From NCBI GenBank assembly GCA_024752435.1, contig CP103026.1, forward strand, positions 1,240,001-1,304,000: a stretch of DNA of 64,000 nt, given 5' to 3'. Shown here piece by piece: positions 36,516 to 47,507 of the stretch. The DNA is from Allantophomopsis cytisporea. Lineage: Eukaryota > Ascomycota > Leotiomycetes > Phacidiales > Phacidiaceae. The translations under genes were made by a program, and so were the position numbers. The stretch's first letter is position 1, and each line of letters begins with the position of its first letter. The notes under the pieces were generated by a model. The model was not told the DNA's origin. It did not search any database and was given only the letters and a program-made list of their open reading frames with translations.

Positions 36516-37784
36516 ATGGCAGACGTTGATGAAGATACCCCTATAAGTTCTTTGCACAAGCAAGGACCCAACGAAGACAATGACATCAGTGACGAAACCC
36601 AAGATTTTCGATTCCTCGCAGCTCTTACCTCGAAGAATGCGACAATTCCAAAACGCGGAGAAAAAGACTTCGAACCACATGGAACAAAACATCAAGATGC
36701 AATACTCGAAGCAAGCCGGGAGGCAATGCATGATGCATTGGACTATACACGCTCTCACAACTCGAAAAACTACACCAAGGCATGGTTCTTCGGCGAAGGG
36801 TTAGATAGCCATGGTGAATTGACAGACGAGTCGAGGGGGACGGGATTGAGTGATGATCATATCGTCAAAGTTGATAGGCCAAGAGGACCGCATTACAGGA
36901 CTATGGGAATGGTGGGAAAGGGAAAGGCGAATCAAGATTCTCTTTGGCTGTTACCTGAGGAAGCTTTATATCTTGTTGAGCGTGGAAATCTGGATCTGTG
37001 GTGGCCAGCAAGAATATCTGCTTCAGCTGCGGAGGACGATAAGGGCGATGATGGGGTACCGATGAGTTTACAGGCTGCTTACGCTTTGCTCATTGGCGAA
37101 GAAGGGGAGAAGGGGAAAGTCACAATGGATAGATACACTGTCTACGCAAACCTCAAGAGAACTGGCTACGTCGTCCTACGAAAGACGGAGGAACCAGCCT
37201 CCCAGCCAGAACAAACATGGAGTCTATTCAAATGGCTCTTTGGTGCATATTTCGCGGAGAAGCCAGAAAAACCGGTCAAACATCAGCCATATGGACCGCT
37301 TGTTCGACCAGGCCTTTACAGATCTTACGACGAGATATATCGACAACTTGCAATTATCGAACGTCATAAGCCTTGCAATATCCCAGCCGACCTGTCACCT
37401 CAAGCACCTTTCGAAGTCGTCTATCATATTTGGAAACCAAATCGCATTCCAACATTTGCAAAGTCGAGTCCAGGCATTCCGGATTTCCGTTCAGCTGTTG
37501 TTTCTGCGCGAGATACTAATGTTCCTTCTATGACGCAAATGCTTGCCTTACTCGAAAGCACTCCATGGGCTCCACCGAGTAAGGAGTGGATCGGTCCTGC
37601 GAAGAGTTATCAGAGAATCAAGCATGGATACAGAAATGTAGTAATTGCTGTGGTCGACCAGGGCATCATAAGTTATTTGAGAATGGCAGAAGCAGCTTTT
37701 GGTGAGGAACCACTTTATAAAAGATTCGACACAGCGCCTGGGAGAGGAGGAAAGGGGGGTCCTCGACGTGGAGGGAAAAGATAG
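36516..37784 (+). CDS. SEN54: tRNA-splicing endonuclease subunit Sen54
   Basis: Structural subunit of the Sen2-Sen15-Sen34-Sen54 complex, which cuts introns from precursor tRNAs. Intronless, 422 residues. An acidic N-terminus precedes the Sen54 N-domain: EALYLVERGNLDLWW (about 149-163), then PMSLQAAYALLIGEEGEKG and DRYTVYANLKRTGYVVLR, the characteristic order of this family. The C-terminal half has WSLFKWLFGAYF and a Gly/Arg-rich end (GRGGKGGPRRGGKR). The catalytic triad is carried by other subunits, so its absence is expected. An intron-containing tRNA-Leu is 10 kb upstream; this is probably coincidence. Confidence 0.92.
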   Translation: MADVDEDTPISSLHKQGPNEDNDISDETQDFRFLAALTSKNATIPKRGEKDFEPHGTKHQDAILEASREAMHDALDYTRSHNSKNYTKAWFFGEGLDSHGELTDESRGTGLSDDHIVKVDRPRGPHYRTMGMVGKGKANQDSLWLLPEEALYLVERGNLDLWWPARISASAAEDDKGDDGVPMSLQAAYALLIGEEGEKGKVTMDRYTVYANLKRTGYVVLRKTEEPASQPEQTWSLFKWLFGAYFAEKPEKPVKHQPYGPLVRPGLYRSYDEIYRQLAIIERHKPCNIPADLSPQAPFEVVYHIWKPNRIPTFAKSSPGIPDFRSAVVSARDTNVPSMTQMLALLESTPWAPPSKEWIGPAKSYQRIKHGYRNVVIAVVDQGIISYLRMAEAAFGEEPLYKRFDTAPGRGGKGGPRRGGKR

Positions 37785-38749
37785 TGGATCTGCCATTGTA
37801 CATGTATTACTCAATTCTATTCCATAAGACATAAAGAACAGCGAACACTATCATCTTTAACTTCTGATGAAAGAGACTAAAGGACAGATAGTTTCGGCAC
37901 TGGACGGTTGATCATTGAAACGCAGTACTACCAAAGCTCGATAGTTAGAAAGCAAGGGTAAATTCACAGTAGGTCATGGGATGGTAATAATAAGTTGTAA
38001 TAAGGTATCTGTGAGTCTTTTTGTGAACTTCACAATTGAGGATGACCGGACACGTTGAAAATCATTTTTGCTTGCACCATATACTCAAAAGCACCTTAGA
38101 GATAATTTGATTCGAAACCCGTTCAAATTCCAGCATTTTCTACTTGTCTGGAATTTCATATCCATGTTCTAAGCCATCTCCGAACACCACAGACACTCGA
38201 ATTTCAAGCACGTGGAATATCCACACTAGTGTTATGAGGTACTGCATTTGAAACCACTCCCGCATCGCAATTCAGCACCCACGAATTTTTCGTCCTTTTC
38301 CATCAGGAAGGCAAGGTAACTTTAGCATATGTTTTGATTGGGCGACGAAATGTATTTTTGAAGATTCTCCCAAGTCGTGACAATACCTTGGAAGAACATA
38401 TATATTCACTTCAGATTCCCCCAACTCAACTTGGTTCCTCGCGTATTTGGTCAATCGACAGGCATCTTCGAATATATTGCCAACAACCTCAACATTCATC
38501 CAAATACATCTTCATATCATCTACCAAAGCTCGACTCTGTATTTGGTGATTGAGAAAGGCACTCCGGTCAGTTACTGGAGCTGGTACTTCAGTAAGCTGT
38601 GCTGTTCGACTTCATGACTGAACTGCTTCTAAACGCGTCCAATAAGACGTGAGTACCGTGATCGTATGGTGAACGTCATTAACTAATCACAGGACGCCCA
38701 TCACTCTTTGTCACTCTTTTCGTCCACCCATCAGATATTGAAACTCACC
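37785..38749. other. Intergenic region with promoter of the duplicated-repeat protein gene
   Basis: No gene seen. An ACGCGT (MCB-type cell-cycle box) lies at 38633-38638, about 115 bp upstream of the next ATG. The open frame at 38334-38549 has no support. Confidence 0.5.
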
Positions 38750-41208
38750 ATGGAGACTTTTGCGGATGATCCGGATTTTAATTATCTTGCGCCTCCAAAT
38801 TCCGAGTCCGAGTCGGACACCGACGAACATTTACCTCACATCAAGAGGGATCCAGGAAATCATAGTGACGATGATGATGAATTTTTAACAGGTAGAAGAC
38901 TACGAAAACGGATGAGGGTCAGACCCGTGATCTCAGACTCGGAGGACGAGGAGGAGGGGGGTCGATTTGATGATACCACAGGTAAATCTAAGACCCTGCA
39001 CTGATCTATCACCTACTCATTTCTCACTCTTCTGAAGGAGCTTCGAGGTCTCGCTCTCCAAGAAAAAGCTCAACAAAGCTAGAATGGAGGTTAGCGTCAA
39101 ACATTGCCCGACCCCTTCCGGAGTATGATTTGCTTTTAGGTGTATGGAGAGCATCAAACCCGATATCTGATTTGGACAAAATGGCTGTTTACGGAGGATG
39201 GTGGACCAACAGAGCCGTAAAGTTCCAAATCTTCAAGTTTACCACTGATGGCCGACCAGTCGAAGGTGACTTTCCATTAGTGGGATCACGTAAGTGCCCT
39301 TGGGTGAAATTCAAGGATATTGAACTTTTGCCGGAGTTGGTGCATTTCGACGAAAAGCACTTGAAGCAACATGTAAGAGAACGCGTAAAGCCACTTCAGG
39401 GTCGGCGAGATAGTATTGCTGCTTCGAGATCTAAAGTCTCATCTCCTGCTTATGGTACAACAACGACTGCTCATGAGATCCAACCTGGTCCTCAACAATG
39501 CAAAAACAAGTCAGGATCAAACTTGATCCATCAAGAAATCAACTCTCCTGGAAATGTTAGCAGTGATCAACAAACTTCTAATGAGAACCCATATATTCAA
39601 TCTACGCCACCTCCAGCTCAGATAGAACCATCTACGACGGAATCGCGAGAAAATACAGATAATACTCACATTTGTAGGACAAGCACAGATCATACAATGG
39701 GTGGCATAATAAGTGTTGCTCAAGACACGGAAGTCGCGACTCTAGACCATAACGCGCCTGCAGATCAACAAACACTATCACATTCGGACGTTACCACAAA
39801 CCTGTCAAAAGCTGGTGGGGTTGTTGATAAACAACACGTCTCCAAACTTCATTTGTCACAGCTTGTTACTCCTCAGCCTTCAATAGCGTCTTCCTCGCCA
39901 AAGTTATCAAATAACACAACGACTACAAGCACTGGGACCATGCCTCATATCGGTAAAGATCGGGCTGCTAGGTCATCTCATAGACTACTGACTTCATCAA
40001 ATCCTAATACGCGATCTCCAACACCAAGGTCTCCCAGTGTTGTCAGTGAGAATCCAGGACGACCAAATAACCCAAGGAAACGATTCCGACCATCGGAGGA
40101 GAGCGGCCAGTCTCATGAACATGACCGCCGTCCAACTCCCTCGCGTCGCTCAGTTTCCGGACCAGATATTCAATCACCAAGACCAGAAGAGCTAAAAGTC
40201 CCTGAACCAACTTTTCTCGCCACCCAGAACCTCCTTCACTATACCGCGCAAGAGATTGAGGGTTATCGCAAGCACTGTGCATCTCAAAACAGAGATATAT
40301 CGAGGTTTAGTGACCGGCAGATTGTGCTAACAATGCTTGGTAGTCTGTATCCGGATATGGTCACAGAAAACCGCGCCATGGGGCGAGAATCCAAGATCGC
40401 CGCTGACTCTCCAGTACCAAAGCCCACTCGAAATTTTCTGTTCAGTTCGGGAGAAGTTAGAGCCTACCGAAACTACAGCTTAAAGGTCAAGGATGAAGAC
40501 ACTGTAGACCTTGCTGATGTACAAGTGATTACTATCATGCTCGGTGAGCTATATCATGCAGAGGCTGAATTGAAGCGCGCGGCGGAGGAGAAGAATGAGA
40601 TGGACGCAACGCACGTGGAGAAAGCTGCAATGGTCAACTCCCCGATTGAGCCACAGCTGCAACCGAAGGAAAATTCTCCCAGGAACCTGTCTGCCAGTGG
40701 CGATACTGAAGCTGAAGCTGCTAATGCACTGGCAAACATGTCTGTATCCCCTACGAAACAACCTAATCAAGAGGCAGTTGATGGTAGTTGGATACGAGTC
40801 AACGATATCACCTACAGTTGTTGCAAGGAAGAACCATTAAAGAATAGGTTTCTCAGTGCGCCTTACGAGATCTCCGAGTTGGACGGAGTGGAGGTAATTA
40901 GCTATTCAAGGCTCGAGATAGTCAAGAAGAAATTAGTACTTGAATTCAAGGGGGCTAAATACCACAAAGTCCCGCAGGTGCCGAGGATCGTTGTGCGTAA
41001 ACCTTTCTTGAGACGTTGCAAGCTTCGCCTTCACGAGTCGGGAGTTGAGGCAGCAGCCAGCTTTGTGCGGATGGAGGGATTTGTGGAGGTTGGAGACAAA
41101 TGGGTGAAACCGGTGCATGTCATTGAGCAAATTCAAGACGATAGCAGCAATGACGAGAGTGGAGGTCAGGATGGAGACAAAGATCAGATTATGGAGAGCA
41201 AGAGCTAG
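38750..41208 (+). CDS. Unrecognised nuclear-looking protein with an internal duplication
   Basis: Two exons, 38750-38981 and 39038-41208, give 800 residues; the ATG sits in a strong CACCATGG context. Order seen: an acidic Ser/Asp/Glu N-terminus with a basic RRLRKRMRVRP patch (possible nuclear signal); a conserved-looking globular part (about 90-190: LEWRLASNIARPLPEYDLLL, WRASNPISD, AVYGGWWTNRAVKFQIF); a long disordered Ser/Thr/Gln region (about 195-460); then two related helical repeats, about 470-515 (HYTAQEIEGYRKHC ... RQIVLTMLGSLY) and 539-585 (FSSGEVRAYRNYSL ... VQVITIMLGELY); finally a compact part (about 665-775: GSWIRVNDITYSCCKEE to VEVGDKWVKPVHV) and an acidic tail. I cannot name the family. 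The composition suggests a chromatin or DNA-associated scaffold, which is a guess. Confidence 0.8.
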
Positions 41209-44200
41209 GCCGCTTCACCAGATCCCTCATACCAGAACGTATAAGCTTGAGATGTGATACATCGACCAACTCGAACCGCAAATCAGCTCATGGGATTTCT
41301 GTCGTACACATAATAGCGTTATTTGTTATTGGCGAAAGTGCTTTATTTTTCACCGGAAACTGGAGTTGTTACGCAGATTTCTGACACTTCAGAGCATTTT
41401 CGGGAATTGTCAAGAAAAAAGGACAAACAGCTTTGAATACGGTGTTTGTTCATCTTTTCTATGATTGAAGGCTGTTTTCGGATTTCATATTAATGATCGT
41501 TAGTAATCTCTGGTAGAACAAATATAGACGATTCGCAAAACAGGATGACTGCTGAGCTGATCTACCCAAAAAGAGAATTAAGATTTGTAAAGCAATTCAC
41601 AGTACAGAAATATTTGACAGCCCGACAATAACAGAACTCGAGCGGTATGACCTTCAACCCAAGAAGAACAGATACTTAGGAGCGCAAACCTGAAGACATG
41701 ATTTGCTGCTTAGTGTAGAGTACTCTAGGACAGGTGCGTAACATATGAATAGCCAGATAACACAGGATCTTCAAAGAAACACTTTACATATGAAATCACA
41801 TGAATGATTCGATTCATTGAGTAATCACTGAATGCTACCGGAGGCCTATCGGTATCTCTTTAATAAGAACAACACATGATACCCAACGTTCCAGCGATCT
41901 TGTGGAGATCAACTCAACAACCTTGCAGCTATCATACACTTCAGTATCCTATGAATAACAACCTTGCGACGATTCTATTCATACTTCACCGCTATGCATG
42001 CAGTGCTCTCTTGCACCACAATTATGGTAATGCTAGGGCTGTTTCAATCGGTGTGAACATAATCTACAAGTCGAGGCGAAACGGGACAGAGGTGCAGCAG
42101 CAATGACGGTCGATACACGTTAAGATCTTCATGATTGATCTACATCGCACGTAACTATCACACTTTATTATAACCTCAGAACCCAAGCTCCCTCCACAAA
42201 AGATCTCCATATCTGATGGTATTTCCCCAGTCGTTTTGGGCACTGCTTTACGTTAACACACATGATGTGCCGCAATTCAAATTTATGTACGCCTTTTGTG
42301 CGAGGGTTTCCGAGGTGTATGACGATACTCACACGAATGGCAAGGCGGTACGGAATTTCTGCATACGTTTTTGGCCTCTCCAACACGTCACCGTGCAGCC
42401 TTTCGAAGAAGGGAATTCTTGCTTTCCAATTGCTCTACGGAATCGAAGTTTTTCTGCACAAGCTAAGATTGTCTCGATAGGGTCGAAGCAAGCGTCATGC
42501 TATCATCGCCGAAGAAGCCGTGGTAACGGGAAGATCAATTGAGTTTCCTGTGTCATCATCGCCAGCCTTCTTGCGAAGTAGCATCAAGCGTGTTGAGAGA
42601 TCTTCTGCCGATGGATGAGAATCCTAAGAGACACATAGGAACTCTACTGCCTAACTTGTTGCAAGCCGAATTCTTATGAAGATCGAGGTTAGAAGATTGG
42701 GATACATCGAAGATTATGGACCTGTTACTCTTCTATCAGTTCGGATTGTCACAAACCCTATAAATATCGAATCAACACACGCAACAGAGCCTCACAACGC
42801 AACCCAGGTTCAATAGGTAGAGATCCACAATGAAAAATAAGAATAACGTTCATCCTCAAATTTGACGTCGACAAGTAGTATGTACTCTATTGAGGCATGG
42901 ATACACATACATGAGCCTTATGAGTACGTACGTCAACCACCTCAGCCATCAACCCTATCGACCTCCATCAGGGTCCTCGGGCAAAGCTTAGCATTGCGAA
43001 AAAGTCTATTTCTCGGATCGCCGCATGACGTCGAGGCCACGCAAACTCCACCGCAGCAAACCCAACACGAGCGGCAGCCACCACGCAAACGCAACAGAAA
43101 AAACAGGTGAAGACAAAAGGACACCCATATATTTTTTTTTGGAATTGCGCAAAGTCGCACGTCAACTTTGCCTCATCGAACATTATGCTCTGTACCCCGG
43201 ACCTGGGTGTTGCCGGTAAACAAGAAACACGCAGGTCCCTGCATAATGCATGAATAGGCTCTCAAATCATTTGTGGCGCTCTCACGAGACTGTTTCCAAG
43301 CGGTCTGTGAGCTGCTCCTATAGACAAAGAGTCATTGGGTAACTTATCATGGGACTGAAGTCTGCTTCCAGACAACAATACTGAGTAATGAACACAAGAG
43401 TCCGTCCATACACAAACAAAGTACGAAGTAGTGCACGGTGGTGCATTCTTCATTACTTGAGCTAAACGTGCTGGTTGTGCTGGGGAGGCCCAGAAGCGTC
43501 GAGGTTCGTAAGCCCTGGCTGATGGGTGGACAGCCGGACGGCCGGACAGGGTAAGGGTCGCTAAGAAATGCCTGTTGCCGTGCATTCACCATGTGAATTG
43601 CGCGCTGGCCTTGCTCGAAAATGTCTTAGCAAAACCCTGTGAGACTCGAGCGACCAATGGCCACCCCCGGTACAAAATTTCCAGATCGACATGTGCATAG
43701 GGAGGAAGATCCCAGGACGGAAGGGCACGAGAACACAAAGGAGGACGCTGAGGGCAGCACCGTTAAAATTGTTAATTGTGAAGGACAGGAAAGCTGATGA
43801 GTTGTCATGAACACAGATCAGGTGAATGACGTTCAGCGGGGTTAGGTTGCTGTGGGATTACGGGGTAATTTCTATTCTGAGGATTGCTGGCAGAGGAAGA
43901 GTCAGTCCATTGATTGCAGAAACAATGGAAATGAGGAAATGGAAAAGCTATGGCTGAAGAGAAAGACAAAGATTTGAAAATAGGGTTGAGGTTAAGCAAT
44001 ACTCCGATACCGTACCGTGGACAACAATTGTCGGCACAGGACACCCATACTTACCCATGACTAGAATACACAAATGTGCAACAGGAGAGACTTAAGTGAA
44101 TCGCTGGACAGATGAGAGTACGTACTACTGAGTGAGTACCTGAATCTACGGTTCTTCATTCATTAATCATTGTAAATTGGCCTGTACCACCGCACCCCAG

Positions 44201-44812
44201 TATGCCGGACTTCTAGAAGAGCGCTTTCCGCACAGCATGGGACCTTAGTCTCTACCAGCCCTTGAGAGCGAGGGAGCGAGGACAAGCCCAAAGCGGCAGC
44301 GGCCCCCCGAAGTGGGTGTGACGGGCATCATTTCCCAATCATATTGCTGCGGATAGTTTATTCGTCTGCTCTGCGTAAGACAGTCCCTCATGGCGCGCCC
44401 CAAGCTCCTCAAATTGCCCAAGTGCCAAATTTGAGCCAAAAGTATGCATCTGACCTTTGGAGACGAATAGCCCCATAAGGGTACTCAGATGGGTGGGCTA
44501 GTGTTGCGAGTAGGAGTCGATACATAAGTGTGACTGTTGCTCGGATTCGAAAGTTGACTTATTCGGAGTATCCGCCTCACTACAAATCAGTCTGTTCTCG
44601 ACTTTTACCCAGCCTCAAACCAATTTCAAACCAGACTTGGCTGTTGAGATCTTTAACTATTAAATAATACAATCCGATATCCTCGACTCCGATTCCATCA
44701 ACCAGATCACTATCCACAGTTGTATTTTCCCTCAAAGTCAAAGATTATCATCGACTTTGGTCATCGATATCAACTACTATCACTACAATCAACTAAAACC
44801 CACACCAATTTG
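41209..44812. other. Long gene-empty region (3.6 kb)
   Basis: No gene supported on either strand: open frames stay under about 110 codons, overlap in several frames and lack motifs. Composition is moderate rather than strongly AT-rich, so it does not look RIP-degraded. A T-run lies at 43131-43140. The end (about 44560-44810, C/T-rich with CACAAT words) resembles a promoter and leader for the Ser-rich protein gene. Confidence 0.55.
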
Positions 44813-45349
44813 ATGGACCACAATACAAGCATCATGTCCAGTCCACCCTCACCAACACGTTCCACATTCTCCAGCTCAAGCTGCGAAGAAGTCACCAGCA
44901 CCAGCAAGCAAACCCGCCGCACAAGCCGCTTCATTGAAGGCGAACCAAACACACTGCAAGACATGCGTAGTATGCATCTGCAGAACTACAAGGCCATCAT
45001 GGCCGAGATGGACAGCTACGAGAGCAATACCAGCACCAAGCAACAGCCATCCAATACCATCCCCATGTCAATATCATTGGGCCGTAAATTCGGCACCAAA
45101 CACCGCCGCGGCGGTTCCAACTCCTCCGAGACCAGCTTCGGCAGCTCCACATCCGATAGAAGTCTCAAGGCTTCCAGTCCACCAGTTTCGAGTCCCCTTG
45201 GTGTTGAGATGTGGGCTAGACGTAGCCTTGATGCTCTCAATGAACAGGAAAAGAGCGTTGGTGACAAGATTAAAAAGGGGCTTGGCAGATTGTCCGTTAC
45301 GCCATCGAGAAGGCCGGGGATGAAGGTCGAGAGTTACCCGGGCACTTGA
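44813..45349 (+). CDS. Small Ser-rich fungal protein of unknown function
   Basis: Intronless frame of 178 residues from ATG 44813; a second ATG (44834, MSSPPSP) could also be used. The sequence is Ser/Thr/Arg-rich and mostly disordered. An ordered-looking part reads TSRFIEGEP ... SMHLQNYKAIMAEMDSYE, and the C-terminal part has an amphipathic stretch (GVEMWARRSLDALNEQEKSV then KIKKGLGRLSV). I think similar short proteins occur in other filamentous ascomycetes but cannot name one. No signal peptide or membrane segment. Confidence 0.65.
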   Translation: MDHNTSIMSSPPSPTRSTFSSSSCEEVTSTSKQTRRTSRFIEGEPNTLQDMRSMHLQNYKAIMAEMDSYESNTSTKQQPSNTIPMSISLGRKFGTKHRRGGSNSSETSFGSSTSDRSLKASSPPVSSPLGVEMWARRSLDALNEQEKSVGDKIKKGLGRLSVTPSRRPGMKVESYPGT

Positions 45350-46156
45350 AGGGGATGAGTCGTCGCTCAACGAGCGTTTTTATTTAATGACTTTATGATT
45401 GAACGGATATCGATACAACAGGACGACATGCTTTATGCTCTCGGAGATTGATGATACATATGAGAGGGTTAGAGGAAAACAGAAAACAAGACACTAGGGT
45501 TAAGGAGAAGAGCGAGGAGGAGAGAGAAGAGAGGAGCGAGGAAGAGAATGAAGAAGAAGAAATATACATATACCGTCGCTCGGCAAGGGCTTGATTTGGG
45601 ATTTAGTTGTTAAATAGTCTGCAAGTAAATGCAATCACTCACAACCTCCATCCAAACAACAATGATTTCATCTCCTGCATATGATTCTGTAAGCTCATAC
45701 AGTATGCGCACCTAAATTACCCACACACGGGTCTAGATCTTGCATAATTCCCGCCTCCTCGTTCCAACCATTCGCAGAAACGAGTAACATAAATCAGATA
45801 AAACCAACAAGGACTCCTAGAAATGCGTGGAGGTTATGGGCGGAATATCCAGAGTCCACCGACGCCGCCTTGGCTCGAAGGCCACCCATCCACCACAACG
45901 CCATAAATAATCGCCACCGAAATTCCAAGAAGGTGGGGGAAGGGTATTTCTCGATGCTATTTGACAGAGGTCAAGCCAGTAAGGACAGGATGCGGGATGG
46001 GGAAAAAAATAGAAAGAATAAAAACTCTAATACCATCCATCGTCGAGAGAAAAGGGGTTGGAGAGTAGAGACGTTCGATGAGCTCGGTAGCAAACAACAT
46101 TTTGTCTGAAGTAGGAATGAATCGAGATCAATACCCCAGCTCAATCAATCAATCAA
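45350..46156. other. Convergent intergenic region with microsatellite
   Basis: 3'UTR of the Ser-rich gene followed by a GA-rich stretch (about 45480-45560, GAGGAGAGAG-like). No gene. The (TCAA)n repeat at its right edge runs into the arrestin-like gene's stop codon. Confidence 0.55.
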
Positions 46157-46166
46157 TCAATCAATC
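46141..46166. repeat. (TCAA)n microsatellite
   Basis: Six and a half TCAA units. On the minus strand it reads TGATTGATTGA, and the first unit supplies the last codon (GAT) and the TGA stop of the arrestin-like gene, so changes in copy number leave the protein unchanged. Confidence 0.9.
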
Positions 46167-47507
46167 CATAGTTTTCGGTGTCCTCCTACCATCGTCAAGC
46201 CCAATGCCTTCAGTGCATCTCTATGATCGGCCTTGATAATGGTTGGGGCGGGCAGCATTGGATTGTTGGGGTCGACCATACTGGCATCTCTTGCAGCTTG
46301 CTCAATGGCATCCATTTCCTCTTTACAGCTCTGCTGATCGATCGGGCATACCACAATGGGTTGTCGCAGGAGAATATCCTTGCACGATGTCATGTGAGCC
46401 TGTGGATAATTAGCCCGGCCCCCAAATTATGACCCTTAACCCCATCTCCAATGTCATAAGCTTGTTATTAGCTTGCTTACCTTAATGCTCAAGAAGAACT
46501 CGATTTTGTAAAGACTCCCTACGGTCGTGAAAGAGTTACAACAATAATTAGGAAACCCTGGCTTTCCCTTCCTGATGATTCCTTCGGAGTCACGGATTTC
46601 TTTCGATGGGAAGACAAGTCCTAGATTCGTGAAATATCCCGCTTCTGGTAGCCTCGTGTTCACTGGCTGTGTGTGTTTCGCTATTCGGTTGACTTTCTTC
46701 AGAGGTACGTCTCCCTCATGATTATATGTGATTTCCTCCTCAATGCTAATAGTGATCTTCGCCACTGATATCTTCTTCGCTTTGCTCATCCAGTCGGGGT
46801 TTGGATAGATTTTTATATAAACGCTCACAGGATCCAGAGGCCCATATGACCAGCGTGGTAATGAGATGGCCATCGATGCCAGATGATCTGATTTCCTTTC
46901 GGCGGTTTCGGGACGATTGTACATGCCAAACGTCGACAACGTATCGTATCTTGATATTGGGACAGGAAAGGCGTACTTTCTATTCTCAGCATGGCCTTGT
47001 TGAACGGTAACGACCAATTCATAATATGTTTCTGCAGTTCGACTTGGAAGTTGTAGTGATGCTGGCGGCACTCGTCGAGCCACTTCCTCCCCCCCTCTAC
47101 CATAGGGTATGAATAGCACAAATGGTAAATCCATCACTATCACCTTCTCAGATTCCTTGCCGGCTTGACATCGAAACAGCAGCATCTCTTTGCCCACGAT
47201 ATCGGTTAATTCTCGTCGTGGTGCTGCCAGGTGTTTCTTCGCGACGGAATCCGCAGCCGGATGTATCGTTTCTCGTCGTTGTAAACATATCGTCACCAGT
47301 GATATTGCGACAGGCGCAGAGATGCCTGTCGAAGGTCTAATCTCCACCTTGCCTTCAATTCGCGGCTACAGAGAGATGGTCAGCTATAGCATCTAATACG
47401 CTTTGATGCGCAGGAAGGGGAAGACTCACCAGTGTTGCTGATATGCCCGGGTACCCCACTAGGAAGTTGCTATTGGGATTTCCCGAGACTCGGACGAAAG
47501 CTGCCAT
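46157..47507 (-). CDS. Arrestin-like (alpha-arrestin fold) protein
   Basis: Probable trafficking or signalling adaptor. Exons 47507-47430, 47365-46481 and 46399-46157 give 401 residues. The first exon (MAAFVRVSGNPNSNFLVGYP) joins across a 64-nt intron to PRIEGKVEIRPSTG, a typical first beta-strand pair of arrestin N-domains. Middle part has the usual FVLFIPYGRG, AETYYELVVTVQQG and YPVPISRYDTLSTFG-like strands, and the C-terminal domain ends with an exon starting AHMTSCKDILLRQPIVVCP. No PY ubiquitin-ligase motif is obvious, unlike many fungal alpha-arrestins that recruit Rsp5. The partner is unknown. Confidence 0.82.

Noticed and set aside
42862..43110. 82-codon open frame with Pro/Gln-rich product
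   Set aside because: No motifs, overlapped by similar-length frames on the other strand, no splice partners.
45870..46109. 79-codon basic open frame
   Set aside because: Arg/Asn/Lys-rich from GA-rich DNA, no conservation signs, converges on the arrestin-like gene 3' end.
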